From Brucella anthropi ATCC 49188 (GTDB lineage Bacteria; Pseudomonadota; Alphaproteobacteria; Rhizobiales; Rhizobiaceae), in the NCBI RefSeq assembly GCF_000017405.1, contig NC_009667.1, positions 1,211,501-1,275,500 on the forward strand: a DNA stretch of 64,000 nucleotides. The letters are read 5' to 3'. Made by a program: the position numbers and the translations under genes. Position 1 is the first letter of the stretch, and each line of letters begins with the position of its first letter. The notes below the pieces were generated by a model. It was not told the DNA's origin. It saw nothing but the letters and a program-made list of their open reading frames with translations, and searched no databases. Below, in pieces: positions 25,291 through 38,782 of this stretch.

Positions 25291-28200
25291 ATGAACGACT
25301 GCTGCTTTGCTGGAAAATTCCGCGACGAGAACACCCAGACCCGCGTTTCTCGGGAAGGTCGGATCGAGATGTCGATGCGTGGAATTGAACGTGCTCCTTG
25401 GGCGCGCGCTTTTACCTTGGGGCAGGCGAGCGGAGCTGTCGAAGGCAGGTTAGAGCGTGGCGGCAGTCTTTTGGCGCAGGTGGCGCTGGTGCTGGCGCTC
25501 TCTGTTTCCGGTCTGGCGCTAAGCAGTCATCGGGCGGCAGCGACGGACTATACGGCGGGGGTGAATAATACGAACCTGAATGCCGGTGACACCATTACTA
25601 CGACGGCTAACATTGCCGATGGGTTTCGAGTTGATAATGGAACCACGGTCGTTGCTCCTGGCGAAAATAAAATCTCGACGAGCGGGAGGTTTTCTGCAGG
25701 TCTGTATGCAAAAGGGACTAATTCCGTTCTGAATGCCACTAATGTCACTGTAACAACGACGGGTGCGAATTCTGATGCCGTATCTGCACTTTCTTCAAGT
25801 GTGGTGACCATAAATGGCGGTACACTTATTGTCTCTGGCGATTCTTCTATCGGTGCGTATTCGGATGGCGCGACCATTAATCTAACGAATGTTGTGATCA
25901 ATTCTACAAATAATAATACTGTCGGAGTAGTGTCCGCCGGGGCGAAAGGGGTGGTCAACTTAGACAAGGTTGCCATCAGTGCTACCGGCGGTGCCGTAGC
26001 CGGCGTAAAAGTCGCAGGTGGCGGGCTTATGATTTTGTCCAATGGCAGTTCCGTTACCACGGAAGGAGCCTACGGCGCTTGGCTTGCGGGGGGTGAGCTG
26101 AGAATTCAAGGCAGCACTATTACCGCGAGTGCCGCAAGCGCGGTCTATTATACCAGCGGCTCACTTTCGATCACTGGCGCCGCTACCAAGATGATGGCCA
26201 CCGGGGCAGATGCTGTGGTTATTGCAGGCGGAAAAGATGCGACCATCGGTGATGGTGTCACGATTACAGCCAAATCCGACGACAAAAGAGGTGTTGTTGT
26301 AAACGGCGGTGGGCAGCTGACAATTGGTAGTGCGAATGTCTCGACGGAAGGCGCGAACGGCTTTGGCCTTTATGCGAATGGGGCAGGCAGCTCAATCATT
26401 GCCACCGGAACGCGCGTTGAAACGAAGGCGACAGGGGCAGGCAGAGCGCAGGGTGTTGTGGCGCAATCTGGCGCCAGCATTACTCTCAAAAACGTGAGTA
26501 TCTCGACTGTGTCCGGCAATGGACACGGTGTCTGGGTCAAGGATGCTGGTTCAAGCGTTACGATGGACGCGTCGACTTCAATATCCACGACCGGAGCGTC
26601 GGCTTATGGTGTTCTCGTTGAGGCCGGCGCCACCGAAACATTCACGGGCGGAAGCAGTACGACTGCCCTGCCCGGAACCATGTCGATTTTGGGCGATAAC
26701 TCGGCTGCATTCGGGACGTATGGCGCTGGTGCAAAAATTACGTTTGACGGAATAGATTTTGCCACCGCGTCCAACATTACGCTTGGAACGAACGCATGGA
26801 CGGTGATTGCCGGTAGTTCTGGAGTGGTTGAATTCAAAGGCAACACCGCTGCAGCAAATACCAGACTTTTAGCTCAAGGTTCAGGTTCGCTTTTATTCAC
26901 TGGAGCGGCGACGGCGGCCGGTGCCCGGGTCAAGACTGACGGAGCCGGTAGTGCGTTTGATATAAGCGGCAGTACGCGTACTACCGATTTTTCGATAGGC
27001 TCGCTGGAAGGAACAAGCGGCAAGGTCGTCTTGGGCGCGAATATGCTCACGATCGACGGTGCAACATCCACAAGCTACGCTGGCATTATTTCCGGCACAG
27101 GTGGATTGACCCGCGCCGGCACTGGCACGATCACGCTGACGGGTGCAAATACCTATTCAGGCGGAACGACTTTAAAGGGTGGTGTTGTCTCCGTTGCTGC
27201 CGACTCTGCCCTCGGGGCGACGACAGGTGGGCTGACGTTCAATGGTGGCACGCTTCAGATTACGGGAACGACTTACACCTCAACGAGCCGCGCGATCACG
27301 TGGGGTGCGGGTGGCGGCACGTTCGATGTGAGCACAGCGGGCAATACTTTCACTGTTGCCCAGAATCTTGGCGCGGGCGGTGCTCTGACCAAGATTGGTG
27401 CTGGCACATTGGTTCTGTCTGGAACCAATCAATATACGGGTGGCACGAATATCAATGGCGGCACGCTGGTTGCCGGTTCGAATGGCAATCTTGGCGCCAC
27501 CTCTGGCGGTCTGAACCTCAACGGCGGCACGCTGCGTCTTTCGTCTGCCTTCGACAATGCGCGCGCCGTGACGCTTGGCGCAGGCGGCGGCACGATCGAA
27601 ACGGTCACTGGCAGCAGCATTTTTTCAGGCGCCATCAGTGGCGCGGGTGCGCTGACCAAGACGGGCGCGGGCACGATGATTCTGACCGGCGCCGACAGCG
27701 CGACGGGGCCGACGACGGTTGCAGCAGGCGTGTTGCAGATCGGCAATGGCAGCACAACGGGTTCGATTGTAAGCAATATAGCCAATAGTGGTTCGGTGGT
27801 TTTCAATCGTTCCAATGACTTGGCTTATGCTGGCGTCATCAGCGGTGGCGGTAGTCTCACCAAGTTGGGTGCCGGAACGCTGACGCTTACGGGCGACAGC
27901 ACCTATACGGGCGCAACAACGATTTCCGCCGGAACCCTGCAAGTCGGCAATGGCGGTACGACTGGCTGGCTTGCCAGCAACGCGGTCACGAACAACGGTG
28001 CATTGAACTTTAACCGCAGCGACAACAAGACCTATTCCGGTAGCATCAGCGGTACTGGCTCGGTGGTCAAGAGTGGAACCGGTACGCTCATTCTCGACGG
28101 TACGAACAGCTATTCCGGCGGGACGACCATCAGCGGTGGCACACTGCAGGTCGCCAGCGATGCCAAGCTTGGTGCGACAACCGGCAACGTGACACTGGAT

Positions 28201-31200
28201 GGCGGCACGCTCAGCCTTGCAGGTACGATCACGTCCGGGCGTGCATTCAGTATTACCAACAAGAACGGCACAATCGATACGGGCACTGATGCGGATACGC
28301 TCAGTGGTGTTGTAAGCGGCGCAGGCAAGCTGACCAAAACGGGTAGCGGAACGCTGGTTCTGACGGGCGCCAATACTTACAGTGGTGGCACGACAATTTC
28401 CGCAGGTACATTGCAGCTCGGTAGCGGGGCGGCTGCTGGATCGATTACGGGAAATGTTGTCAACAACGCAACGCTGGCGTTCAACCGCAGTGACTCAAGT
28501 ACATTCTCAGGAGTGGTCAGTGGTTCCGGTGTACTGAAACAAAGCGGCACTGGTACTACGATTCTGACTGGTGCAAACACCTATACCGGCAATACTGTGA
28601 TTGAGCGTGGTGTGCTGCAGGTTGGTAACGGCGCAGCTACCGGCGCCATATCTGGTAGTGTCACCAACAGCGGCACTCTGGCGTTCAATCGTTCCGATTC
28701 CTACACGTACTCTGGCACAATCACCGGCACAGGTTCGTTGAAGCAAATTGGTACGGGCACGCTCATTCTGACGGGTGATAGCACCTATACTGGTCTTACG
28801 ACGATTGACAGCGGTACGCTTCAGCTGGGCGCCGGCGGCACCAGCGGAAAACTCAACAGCGATATTGTAAACAATGCGGCGCTTATCGTGGACCGTTCGG
28901 ACGATCTTTCTTATGACAAGAAGATCAGTGGCTCGGGTACATTTGAAAAACGCGGTGCGGGCAAGCTGACAGTCACCGGCAACAATGATTATGCAGGTAC
29001 GACCACCATCTCGGCAGGTACGCTTCAGATCGGCAATGGCGGCGGCACTGGCTCTATCAACGGCGATATCGTCAACAACAGTAAATTGATTGTCGATCGC
29101 AGCAATAATATTGATTTCACCCATGTTCTCAGCGGCACTGGTACGCTGGAAAAGCAGGGCACGGGCAGCCTCACTGTAAGCGGAGACAACTCGGCCTTCT
29201 CCGGTGCCACGACGGTGAGCGCGGGGGGGCTTGTCGTCGACGGGAAGCTTGGTACCGGAACTGTTACGGTTGCGAGCGGTGCATCGCTTAGCGGTAATGG
29301 TAGTGAAGGTACTATCGGCGGCGATACGACGATCAACAGCGGTGGCATACTTATAGGAGCACAAGGTTCAACGCTTAACTTCGGAAGCAACCTGACGCTT
29401 GCTTCGGGAGGTGTGCTGAATGTGTCCTACGGTGCATTCGATGCCAGTGCGGGTACGCTGTTCAACGTTAGTGGCAATCTGAACTTAAACAACAATACAG
29501 TGAATATCAGTTCTCTCGGTGGTTTTGGCCCGGGTCAGTACAACCTGTTCCATTTTGGCGGAACGGTTTCTGGTACATTGCAAGTAGGCACTCTTCCACA
29601 AGGTGTAGTTGCTGGAGATATTGATCTCCATAGCGATGGCAATGATTTCTATCTCACAAATCATCAGGGAATGGTTCTCGGATATTGGGATGGTTCTGTA
29701 ACCAGCTCTGGTTCATCGGTGACGGGGGGCGACGGTACCTGGGACGCGGCGACAACAAACTGGACAGATGTAGATGGCGGTCTGCATGCAAGTTGGGTTG
29801 CTACTCAATATGCGATGTTTAGCGGCCAAGCCGGTACGGTTACGGTTAGCGGTCCGGTTACTACTGCAGGTATGAATTTTTATACTGATGGTTATATAAT
29901 TAACGGGGATCCACTGACGCTAGCAAGTGGTTCTACAGATGCGCCTATCATACGTGTGGGTGATGCCGGATCGTCAGACTTCTCGGCTACCATTAACGCG
30001 GTACTATCCGGTACAGACGGTATGGAAAAAACCGATCTTGGTACCCTGATACTCACTGCAGCCAATGATTACACGGGCCAGACCACCGTTCAGGCTGGTA
30101 CGCTTCAGCTTGGGGACGGCGGAACGACCGGCAGCGTCACCGGCGGCATCACGTTGGGAAAATCAGATGAGGAATATATTCCAGTTCTGGCGATCGATCG
30201 TTCCGACAATTTCACGCTGGGCAACATAATTGATGGTCGCGGAACGCTGGTTCAGAAGGGCACTGGCGCGACGACGCTTGCCGGAGCCAATAGCTATAGT
30301 GGCGGCACGGATATTCTGGGCGGCAGCCTGATCGTTGCTGCCGACAATAATCTTGGCAATGTTGCAGGCGTCGTCGATATCGATGGCGGTGCACTTCAGT
30401 TTGCTGCTGATCTGTCATCGACGCGAGGTTATTCGATTGGCGCCTCTGGCGGTACCATCGATACAGGCACTTACAACGATACGATTACAGGTGTCATTGA
30501 TGGCACCGGGCAATTCAACAAGTCGGGCACGGGAACGCTTGTTCTGGGCGGTGACAATACGTTCACCGGCAATTTGCATGTGAATGCTGGCACCTTGCAG
30601 ATCAGCGACAATAGCAATCTGGGAAATCCCACGAGCCATTTGTATGTCAAGGATGCGACGTTGCAGTTTGGTGATGCTTTCATCATGACGCATGACCTGA
30701 CGCTTGACGGCACCGGGGCGACAATTGATACGAATGGGAATGACAATTCGATTTCAGGCGTGATCGACGGAGGCAACCTTACCAAGACAGGTTCCGGCAC
30801 ACTTACCCTGACCGGTATCAACACCTATACCGGCGATACCGAAATTGATGGCGGTACGCTGGCGGTTTTTGAAGATGCGAACTTTGGCCAGGATGTCAGC
30901 AACAGCATTATCATCGGTGATGCGACCCTGCGTCTGGATGAAAGTTTTGATACCACGCGTGGCATCAAACTCACCAATGCCAATAGCACGATTGATGTTT
31001 TTGATGATGGCGTCAACACACTCACCGGCAAGCTGACCGGAACCGGTGCGTTGAACAAGGCTGGAACGGGTACCCTGGTTCTTAGCGGAACAAATGACTA
31101 TCAAGGTGGAACCGATATCAAGGCGGGTATCCTGCAGATTTCGGACGATACCAATCTTGGTATAGCTACGGGAGCCGTCACGATTGACGGTGAAGCCGAA

Positions 31201-34200
31201 CTGCAGTTCAGCCAGGGCGTGACGAGCGCCAGAGGCATTACGCTGGGAACGACGGGTTCCACTATTGATACCATGGCGGGTACCAGCACACTGAGCGGTG
31301 TCGTCGGTGGTGGTGAATTGCACAAGTCCGGCGTGGGTACACTCGTTCTTGCAGGGACCAATACCTACAAAGGCACGTTCCTTGACGGCGGTATCGTTCA
31401 GATCAGCAAAGATGAAAATCTTGGTGCAACCAGCGGTGCGGTCACTTTCAACGGTGGAACACTACAGTTGTCCGCTGATGTCACGACTGCAAGAGCCATG
31501 ACAATCAACGATGCGGGAGGTCTGATCGACACCCAGGGCAATACGGGCACACTTGGTGGTATTCTCTCCGGCACTGGCGAATTGACGAAAGACGGCACTG
31601 GAACACTGGTTTTGACAAATGCCGGCAATTCCTACAGCGGCAATACCTTCATCAAGGAGGGTACGCTTCGTCTCAGCGGTGCTGGCTGGATAACAGGTGA
31701 TGTGACCAATGATGGTACTCTCGAATTTAGCAGCAGTGCATATCAGGAGTTTACCGGGGTCATTTCCGGAACGGGGTCGGTCGTTCAATCGGGAACGGGT
31801 ACCACCATCACCCTTTCCGGTCAAAACGCCTATAGTGGCGGCACCTCGATCACGGCTGGAACACTTGCTATCAGCGAAGACGACAATCTGGGCACCGGTG
31901 CGCTAAGTATCGCCAACGGTGCGACCCTTAAGCTGACAAATTCTTTTGCGTTCAGCCACGCTGTTACTCTCAATGATGGTGGTGTTGTCGACACCGGAAC
32001 GAACAGCAACACGCTTGCTGCTGTTGTATCCGGTACCGGTGGTCTGACGAAGACAGGTAGCGGCTTGCTTACGCTGTCGGGGACCAACACCTATGCTGGC
32101 GGCACGACGATCAACGGCGGTATTCTGCAGATCAGTGCCGATGCCAATCTTGGCGAGGCGAGTGGTTCCGTCACCATGGCTGGTGGCACCACGCTTGAGT
32201 TGGCAAATGGCGTTACAATGGACCGCACCTTCACGCTGAACGGGGATGCGACGATCCAGACTGATGAGGGAACATCGACGATCAGCAAGGTGATCAGCGG
32301 TGATGGCGGTCTCACGAAAGCTGGTGAAGGCGCGCTCGTACTCGAAGGTGTCAACACCTATAAGGGCGGTACGTCTATAAATGACGGTGTGCTGCAGGTC
32401 GGCAGCGATGACAATCTGGGAGCTTCGACAGGCAACCTCTCCTTCAATGGCGGCGAGCTCCAGATCACTGGCAGCGATTTCAAGTCGAACCGTGAGATTG
32501 CGCTTCAGGCCGCGGGCGGCACAATCGACACCTTGATGAACAGTCCAGAACTGGCGGGCGATATTACCGGTACGGGCGGACTGACTAAAATTGGCCTAGG
32601 CAAGCTTACGCTTTCGGGAACCAATACCTATAGTGGCGGAACGTCCATTGAGCAGGGAATACTGCAGATCGGCAGCGATGACGGTTTGCGCGGGAGTCTG
32701 ACGGGCAATATCGAGAACAATGGCACTCTGATCTTCAACCGGGACACACTGACCTATGGAGGTGATATCGCCGGAAGCGGAAAACTGGAGCAGACTGGTG
32801 CAGGCACGACGATTCTGACAGGTTCTGCGGTTATCGACGGCGGTACGACCATCGATAGTGGTGGAAAGTTACAGATCGGTGATGGATCGAATAATGGTTC
32901 TCTCGCAGGCGATGTGTTGAACGATGGCACGCTCGCTTTTGATGCTGCTGCAGATACCAACATTAATTTTGATGATGTCTTAAGCGGTAGCGGCATTCTG
33001 GAGCAGAACGGGCAGGGATCGTCGACGTTCACGGCTGATAGCAGTGCCTTCGAAGGAACAACGAATGTCACCGCAGGAAGTCTCTATGTGAATGGCACCC
33101 TTGGCAGCGCAGCATCATCAATGAGTGTGGCAGCCGGTGGAACCCTTGGTGGTAGCGGCACAATCGGAGGCAATACCACGGTTGCCGGAATGCTGAAGGG
33201 CCAGGATGGCGCGACACTGACCTTCGGTGGTAGCCTGACTATGCAGGCAGGCAGCACGATACAGGTTGCTTACGGAGCTCCGAACAGCACAGGTCTGTTT
33301 AATGTTCAAGGTGCGCTGAGCTTCCAAGGCAGTACCGTGAATATTCAGGATTTTGGCGGTTTCGGCCCCGGAGCCTATCGCCTGTTTGATTATCAGGGCA
33401 CAGCTACCGGAACCGATCCCGCAAACTTGAAGATAGGTACCGTACCGGGCGGCCAATCATCTGATGCCTATATTGTCTATGATGATGTTAACAAGCAAAT
33501 AAACATTATGAACTCTGCTGGTGTTGTTCTGAATACCTGGAAGGGTGGCGACGGCACTTGGAACCAGACTGATCCGAGCTGGCATGACTCAAACGATCTA
33601 GGCATTACAGGTCTCTGGAACAACTATGAGTTTGCTCTCTTTAACGGGCCGGCTGGAACAGTAGCCGTTGATACGGGTATTCAAGCGTCCGGTATGGCGT
33701 TCCAAGCGGACGGATATAGTCTGACCGGTAACAATCCCATCACACTTGCTCATGACCCAAACACTCCCTCAACTGATAAACCCATCATTCGTGTAGGGGA
33801 TACAACCGATGCCGGCAAGGCCATGACGGCCACGATCGCAGCGCCGATTGCTGGTACGGAAGGCCTGCAGAAAACCGATTATGGCACTCTGGTTCTAACA
33901 GGTGCCAACACCTATACTGGTGGAACGGATGTTCTGCAGGGTTCGCTTGAACTCGGCGACGGCGGCACGATCAATGAAGCTGATGGAATTTCCGTCGATG
34001 CCCAAGGGCCGCAGATAGCAACATTCGCTATTAACAAAACTGGAACATTTACCTTCGGTGGCGTGATCTCAGGGGCCGGTCAGTTTGCGCAGAAGGGTAC
34101 CGGCGAAACGATCCTCACTGGGAACAACACTTACAGCGGCGGCACATCGATCACGGCCGGAACGCTTTCCGTAAGCAACGAGAACAACCTCGGCAATGTT

Positions 34201-37200
34201 AGCGGTCAGGTTAGTATTGACGGTGGGACTCTCAAATACAGTCAAGGCTTTGCCAGTGCCCGCGCCTTTGCTCTCGGAGCAGGCAACGGTACGATCGAAA
34301 CGGATGACACGGTCAATGACACGATTGTTGACGGCGTTGTCTCAGGTAATGGCGGCCTGACGAAGAGCGGAGCTGGAACACTGGTTCTGGCCAAGGACAA
34401 CACTTATGTTGGCGATACAACAATAGCTGGCGGCACGCTCCAGCTTGGTAATGGCGGGACAACCGGAAAAATCCTGGGCAATGTCAATACCGGTGCAGAT
34501 GCAAACAATAACGGCACGCTTGTCTTCGACATGTCGAGCAATCCGGTCTTTGCGGGAACGATCAGTGGTTTCGGCAATGTCGAACAGTCCGGCAGTGACG
34601 CGCTGACATTGAAGGGCACCAACACCTATAGCGGTGGCACCACAATCAACAGCGGAACGCTGGCTGTTTCGGCTGACGCCAATATGGGCGACACAAGCGG
34701 TTCTCTGACAATCAAGAATGGCACGTTGCAGAATACCGCGCAGTTCACGATGGACCGTGATGTGGTTGTTGGCGATGCCGGAGCGACATTCCAGAACGAT
34801 GCCGACCTGACATTGGCTGGCAATATGACCGGAACCACGGATTGGTCGAAGGATGGAAGCGGCAAGCTGATCATCAACGGTGACGCAAGTGCCGCTACCG
34901 GGACCGCGTCTGTCAACAACGGCTATCTGCAGGTCGACAATGAACTGGGCGGCAATGTAAATCTCGTCAACAGCACAGCCGGAGTTGGCGGTGCTGGCAA
35001 GATCGACGGCAATGTCGATGTGGCAAGCGGAACTCTCTACGGTAAAGGCGGGCAGACGCTGACTATCGGAGGTGATCTGACCCTCGCCGCTAATAGCACA
35101 ACCAGCGTCCAGTGGGGCAGCGTGTCCCAGCAGGCTGCTTTCCATGTGGATGGCAGTCTGACGATGGATGGTACCCTCAATGTGGTCGATACTGGCGGTT
35201 TCGGTTCAGGGACCTACAAACTGTTCACCTATGATGGCACACTGACGGATGATGGCCTTTCGTTCGGTACCGTACCGGGAGGACAGGCGGCGAAGGACCG
35301 TATGTCGGTCGTGACCGCCTATACCGGCTCAGTCTATATCGTGAACACCTATGGCGCAAAGGTTCAGTACTGGAACGGGGAAGGGACTATCGCCGATATC
35401 GAAAGTGGTAACATTGTCGGAGGTGATGGTACCTGGAGCGCGACCAATAAAAACTGGTCCGACGATAAGGCCAGTGTGCTTGCGCCTTTCGATGATGGCT
35501 CATTCGCTTTCTTCGGTGGCAAAAAGGGTAATGTCACTGTCGATGACACTGCTGGACAGGTTAATGCGGCCGGTATGCGCTTCGTTGTCGATGGTTATGT
35601 GATTAATGGCGGCTCTCTCAACCTGACGAGCACGACGGGAGCGCCGATCATTGCGGTTGGCGATGGAACCGTCGATGGCGCCGCGATGACTGCAACCATC
35701 GGGTCCGTGCTTACCGGCAACCAGGGTCTCGATAAAACCGAACTCGGCAAACTGGTCCTTACCGGACAGAACACCTATACCGGCGGAACAACCGTCAGCA
35801 ACGGTGTGCTCCAGCTTGGTGACGGAACCAACTCGGGTGACATAAAAGGTGACGTGACAGTTGCCAATGATGTTAACGGAGAGGGAACGTTGTCCTTCAA
35901 GCAGGGGGGGGGACTACAATTTCGCCGGAAATATTGCCGGCGGTGGCAAGGTCACTCAGGACGGTGCGAATACAATTCTGACGTTGAGCGGAAACAACAG
36001 CTTCAGCGGCGGGCTGACGGTCAACAGCGGTACCGTAAAGGCGGGCAGTGACAATGCTTTCGGCACCGGGGTCCTGACTGTCGGGGATAATGGCAAAGTA
36101 GATCTCGGAAGTACCAGCAACACGGTTGGCGGTCTCAGTGGGGCCGGAACGGTCAACATTGGCTCAGGAACCTTCACCGTCAATGAAGCTGCGGACTCGA
36201 CCTATAGCGGCGTATTGTCCGGCACTGGCAGCTTCACCAAATCCGGTGCGGCTGACCTGACGCTCACTGGTTCCAACCAGTATACCGGTGCAACGCTTGT
36301 CAAGCAGGGGACGCTGGCGCAGGGAAGCCAAGGTGCATTCAGTTCGGCATCGGCCTATACGACGACGCGCAACGGGACGCTGGATATTGGCGGGTACGAT
36401 ACGACTGTGGCCTCCCTCGACAATGGTGGCACTGTTACTCTGAGTGACATGACAGCCGGAACCACTCTGACGGTAGCTGGTAACTACACCGGCTCCAATG
36501 GCACCCTCGTCATCAACACGGTGCTTGGTGACGACAACTCCAAGACCGACAGATTGAAGGTTGCTGGTGACACCTCAGGCACTACCAATCTGCAAGTAGT
36601 TAATCGTGGTGGGCTTGGTGGCCAGACGGTCAACGGTATCGAAGTTGTCGATGTTGCCGGGCAGTCCAATGGTACCTTCTCGCTTGTCAGCGATTACACA
36701 ACCAAGGATAACAAGAAGGCTATCTGGGCTGGCGCCTATGCCTATACACTGCAGCAAGGATCGGGCAGCGGTAACAAGGATGGTAACTGGTATCTCGTGA
36801 GCCGTTATGGTGATACGGAACCAAACAACCCAGACAACAATGGTCCCCGTTATGGCGCTGGCGTGCCGGTCTATCAGGGGTACGGCCAGAACATGCAGGC
36901 CTTGAACAAGTTGCCGACCTTGCAGGAACGTGTGGGCAACCGGTACTGGACGGGCGAGAATGGCGACGGCCAGACGAACGGCGCCATGGTCGACGGAAAT
37001 GGCATCTGGGCGCGTATCGAAGGAGCGCATAACCGGCTTGAACCGCAAAGCGTCACCGGCATGAAGCAGGACATCAATACCTTCATCATGCAGGCAGGCG
37101 TTGACGGTCAGTTCTACGAGGATGACAACGGAAAACTGGTTGCTGGCATCACCGGGCAGTACGGTACGGCCCATGGCAATACCAGCTCGTTCTTCGGTGA

Positions 37201-37831
37201 CGGCTATACCGACACGCGTGCCTGGAGCCTTGGTGCAACAGCGACCTGGTATGGCAACAATGGCTTCTATGTAGACACGCAGGGCCAGCTTACCTGGTTC
37301 GATAATGACCTGTCTTCCGATGATATGAATTCGGCACTGGCTACCGGCGCGAAGGCCTTCGGTTATGCCATGAGTGTGGAAGCAGGCCAGCGTGTCGCCA
37401 TCGATGATCATTGGTCGCTGACGCCGCAGGCGCAGCTGATGTGGTCGTCGCTGGATGCGGACGCTTTCCAGGACATTATGGGTAACCGGGTTGGTCTCGA
37501 CAATTCCAACAGCCTGACGGCGCGTCTTGGCCTTGCTGCAAACTACCGCAACGACTGGACGGGTGAAGACGGCCTCATGGTCAACACCTCGGTCTATGGT
37601 GTCGCCAACCTCTACCAGTCCTTCCTTGGCGGAATGCGTATCAACGTGGCCGGTGTTGATATCGACACCGACAACGACAAGACCTGGGCAGGCATCGGTG
37701 CCGGTGGCACCTATGCCTGGGCGGACCAGAAATACGCCGTCTATGGTGAGGGCTCGATCAACACCTCACTCAATCACTTCGCTGACAGCTATGCTCTTAA
37801 GGCAACCGTCGGCTTCAAGTTGAAGTGGTAA
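25291..37831 (+). CDS. Giant autotransporter adhesin, interrupted by a frameshift at a G9 tract
   Basis: A single large protein with an N-terminal signal segment (LLAQVALVLALSVSGLALSS, cleavage likely near RAAA), more than thirty passenger repeats of the type GTLVLTGANTYSGGTTI, and a C-terminal beta-barrel (about 36,960-37,828) closing in ATVGFKLKW with a terminal aromatic residue. As written, the frame breaks in nine G at 35,904-35,912: the first frame stops at 36,051 after about 3,586 residues and lacks the barrel, while the barrel continues in the next frame. With eight G the protein would be continuous at about 4,179 residues. ATG at 25291 is used with AAGGGG ahead. Type V secretion would put the passenger on the cell surface. 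Phase variation, mutation or a read error can all explain the break. Confidence 0.88.
35904..35912 (+). repeat. Homopolymer G9 tract in the autotransporter gene
   Basis: Nine consecutive G between GCA and ACTAC. Removing one G joins FKQGG directly to DYNFAGNIAGGG, restoring the repeat pattern seen elsewhere in the protein. Tracts of this length are prone to slipped-strand change. A shorter G7 run lies in frame at 29223-29229. Confidence 0.85.
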
Positions 37832-37863
37832 GACCCAGGCCTGGGCTATGAGCTCTGCAATCT

Positions 37864-37900
37864 GAGGCTCCCGAAACTCCAATGGAGGACCGGGAGCCTC
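37864..37900 (+). terminator. Hairpin downstream of the autotransporter gene
   Basis: GAGGCTCCCG (37864-37873) and CGGGAGCCTC (37891-37900) pair perfectly, with an inner CTCC/GGAG pairing. It is 32 bases after the stop. No T run follows, so it may act as an mRNA-stabilising stem rather than a classical terminator. Confidence 0.5.
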
Positions 37901-38250
37901 ACTTTGAATGCGAGAAAGGAAAGACCGATGGCGGCCTTTGTTGACGCGGGTGGTGACCTTGTCCGGTCCGAGCCGTTCATCGATCTGAGGTGGCGGCCTG
38001 GCACGCGCCTGACCATATCCAAGATTTGTACTGCGGGCATTTGCCCCTCTGGTCGAGGATATTTCTGGACAGTTGCCTACGCCGAAAGCTCTGCTGTGGT
38101 TCGCAGGCATCAGCACGGCCGGCATCGTTAGCATCGTGTAGCCACGCGGCGACTGTGTTGAGAGCGTGCTCATCGTAACGGACAAGGTTGCGCCGGGCCA
38201 CGAACTGATTTCCATACCAGAATACAACACCAGCCAGTCAGGATAAAACC
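37901..38250. other. 350-base gap with no recognised gene
   Basis: Open frames run on both strands (to 75 residues on the plus strand and longer on the minus strand), but none has a ribosome site plus a recognisable sequence. It may be the decayed remnant of a gene; I cannot identify it. Confidence 0.35.
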
Positions 38251-38568
38251 ATGACCGATATTGAACACCTTCATCAATTGATCCTGAACCTTGCAGCGCG
38301 TCTGCAAGCAACCGAGGCGATAGCCAATGCGGCGATCTCCATGGTTTGCGCCATAGATGAAAAGAAGGGTGGCGCCCGGGAAAAGTTCCTCAAGGAAACC
38401 TTTCCGCTTCTTCTGCTGAATGCCGCTAATGCGCCGTCTCAAGCGACCAAGCCGGAACTGGACCAATGGCTGCGCCAGCGTGAGCAGGACTTCCTCAACG
38501 AGGATTTAAGCAAGATCACGGCCCAGATTGAGCAACTGCGCGGACAAACGAAAGCTACCGTCAATTAG
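38251..38568 (+). CDS. Hypothetical helical protein, 105 aa
   Basis: I do not recognise the family. The protein is almost entirely helical and charged: IEHLHQLILNLAARLQATEA near the N-terminus, a middle segment FLKETFPLLLLNAANAPSQA and a C-terminal coiled coil (SKITAQIEQLRGQ). There is no signal peptide. The ATG at 38251 has AGGA about eleven bases upstream. A dispersed repeat follows immediately after the stop. Confidence 0.6.
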   Translation: MTDIEHLHQLILNLAARLQATEAIANAAISMVCAIDEKKGGAREKFLKETFPLLLLNAANAPSQATKPELDQWLRQREQDFLNEDLSKITAQIEQLRGQTKATVN

Positions 38569-38662
38569 AGCGTATTCCGAAAAGTGTGAAGCGGCTTTCG
38601 GACAAGATGCGCTTTAAAACAAACAAAGCGTCGATCTGAATCGATCAAATCGAAACGCGCCC
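38568..38662. repeat. Dispersed Rhizobiales-type intergenic palindromic element
   Basis: The stretch begins with AGAGCGTATTCCGAAAAGTG and forms an imperfect hairpin (TTCCGAAAA against TTTCGGA), followed by CGATCTGAATCG and the closing GAAACGCGCCCT. Elements with this AGCGYRTTCCGAAAAGTG opening occur in many intergenic regions of Rhizobiales. It carries no gene. Confidence 0.6.
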
Positions 38663-38782
38663 TAACGCATTCGCCAGTCGCATGGAACTTCCACCATCGT
38701 CTGTAGGCGATGAAAACGATCAAGTGTCCCTGGCATTCATTACAGGGGCGCATCAAAACAATATTTTCACAAGGGCATTTCT

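Noticed and set aside
25548..26060. Numerous minus-strand frames through the autotransporter gene, this one 170 residues
   Set aside because: They mirror the repetitive codon pattern of the plus-strand gene and have proline- and valine-rich low-complexity translations.
27100..36000. Regular repeats that could suggest a CRISPR or satellite array
   Set aside because: They are in-frame, imperfect protein-level repeats of the autotransporter passenger, not identical DNA repeats with unique spacers.
37766..38311. 181-residue minus-strand frame after the autotransporter gene
   Set aside because: It overlaps the barrel end, has no ribosome site and no recognisable family.
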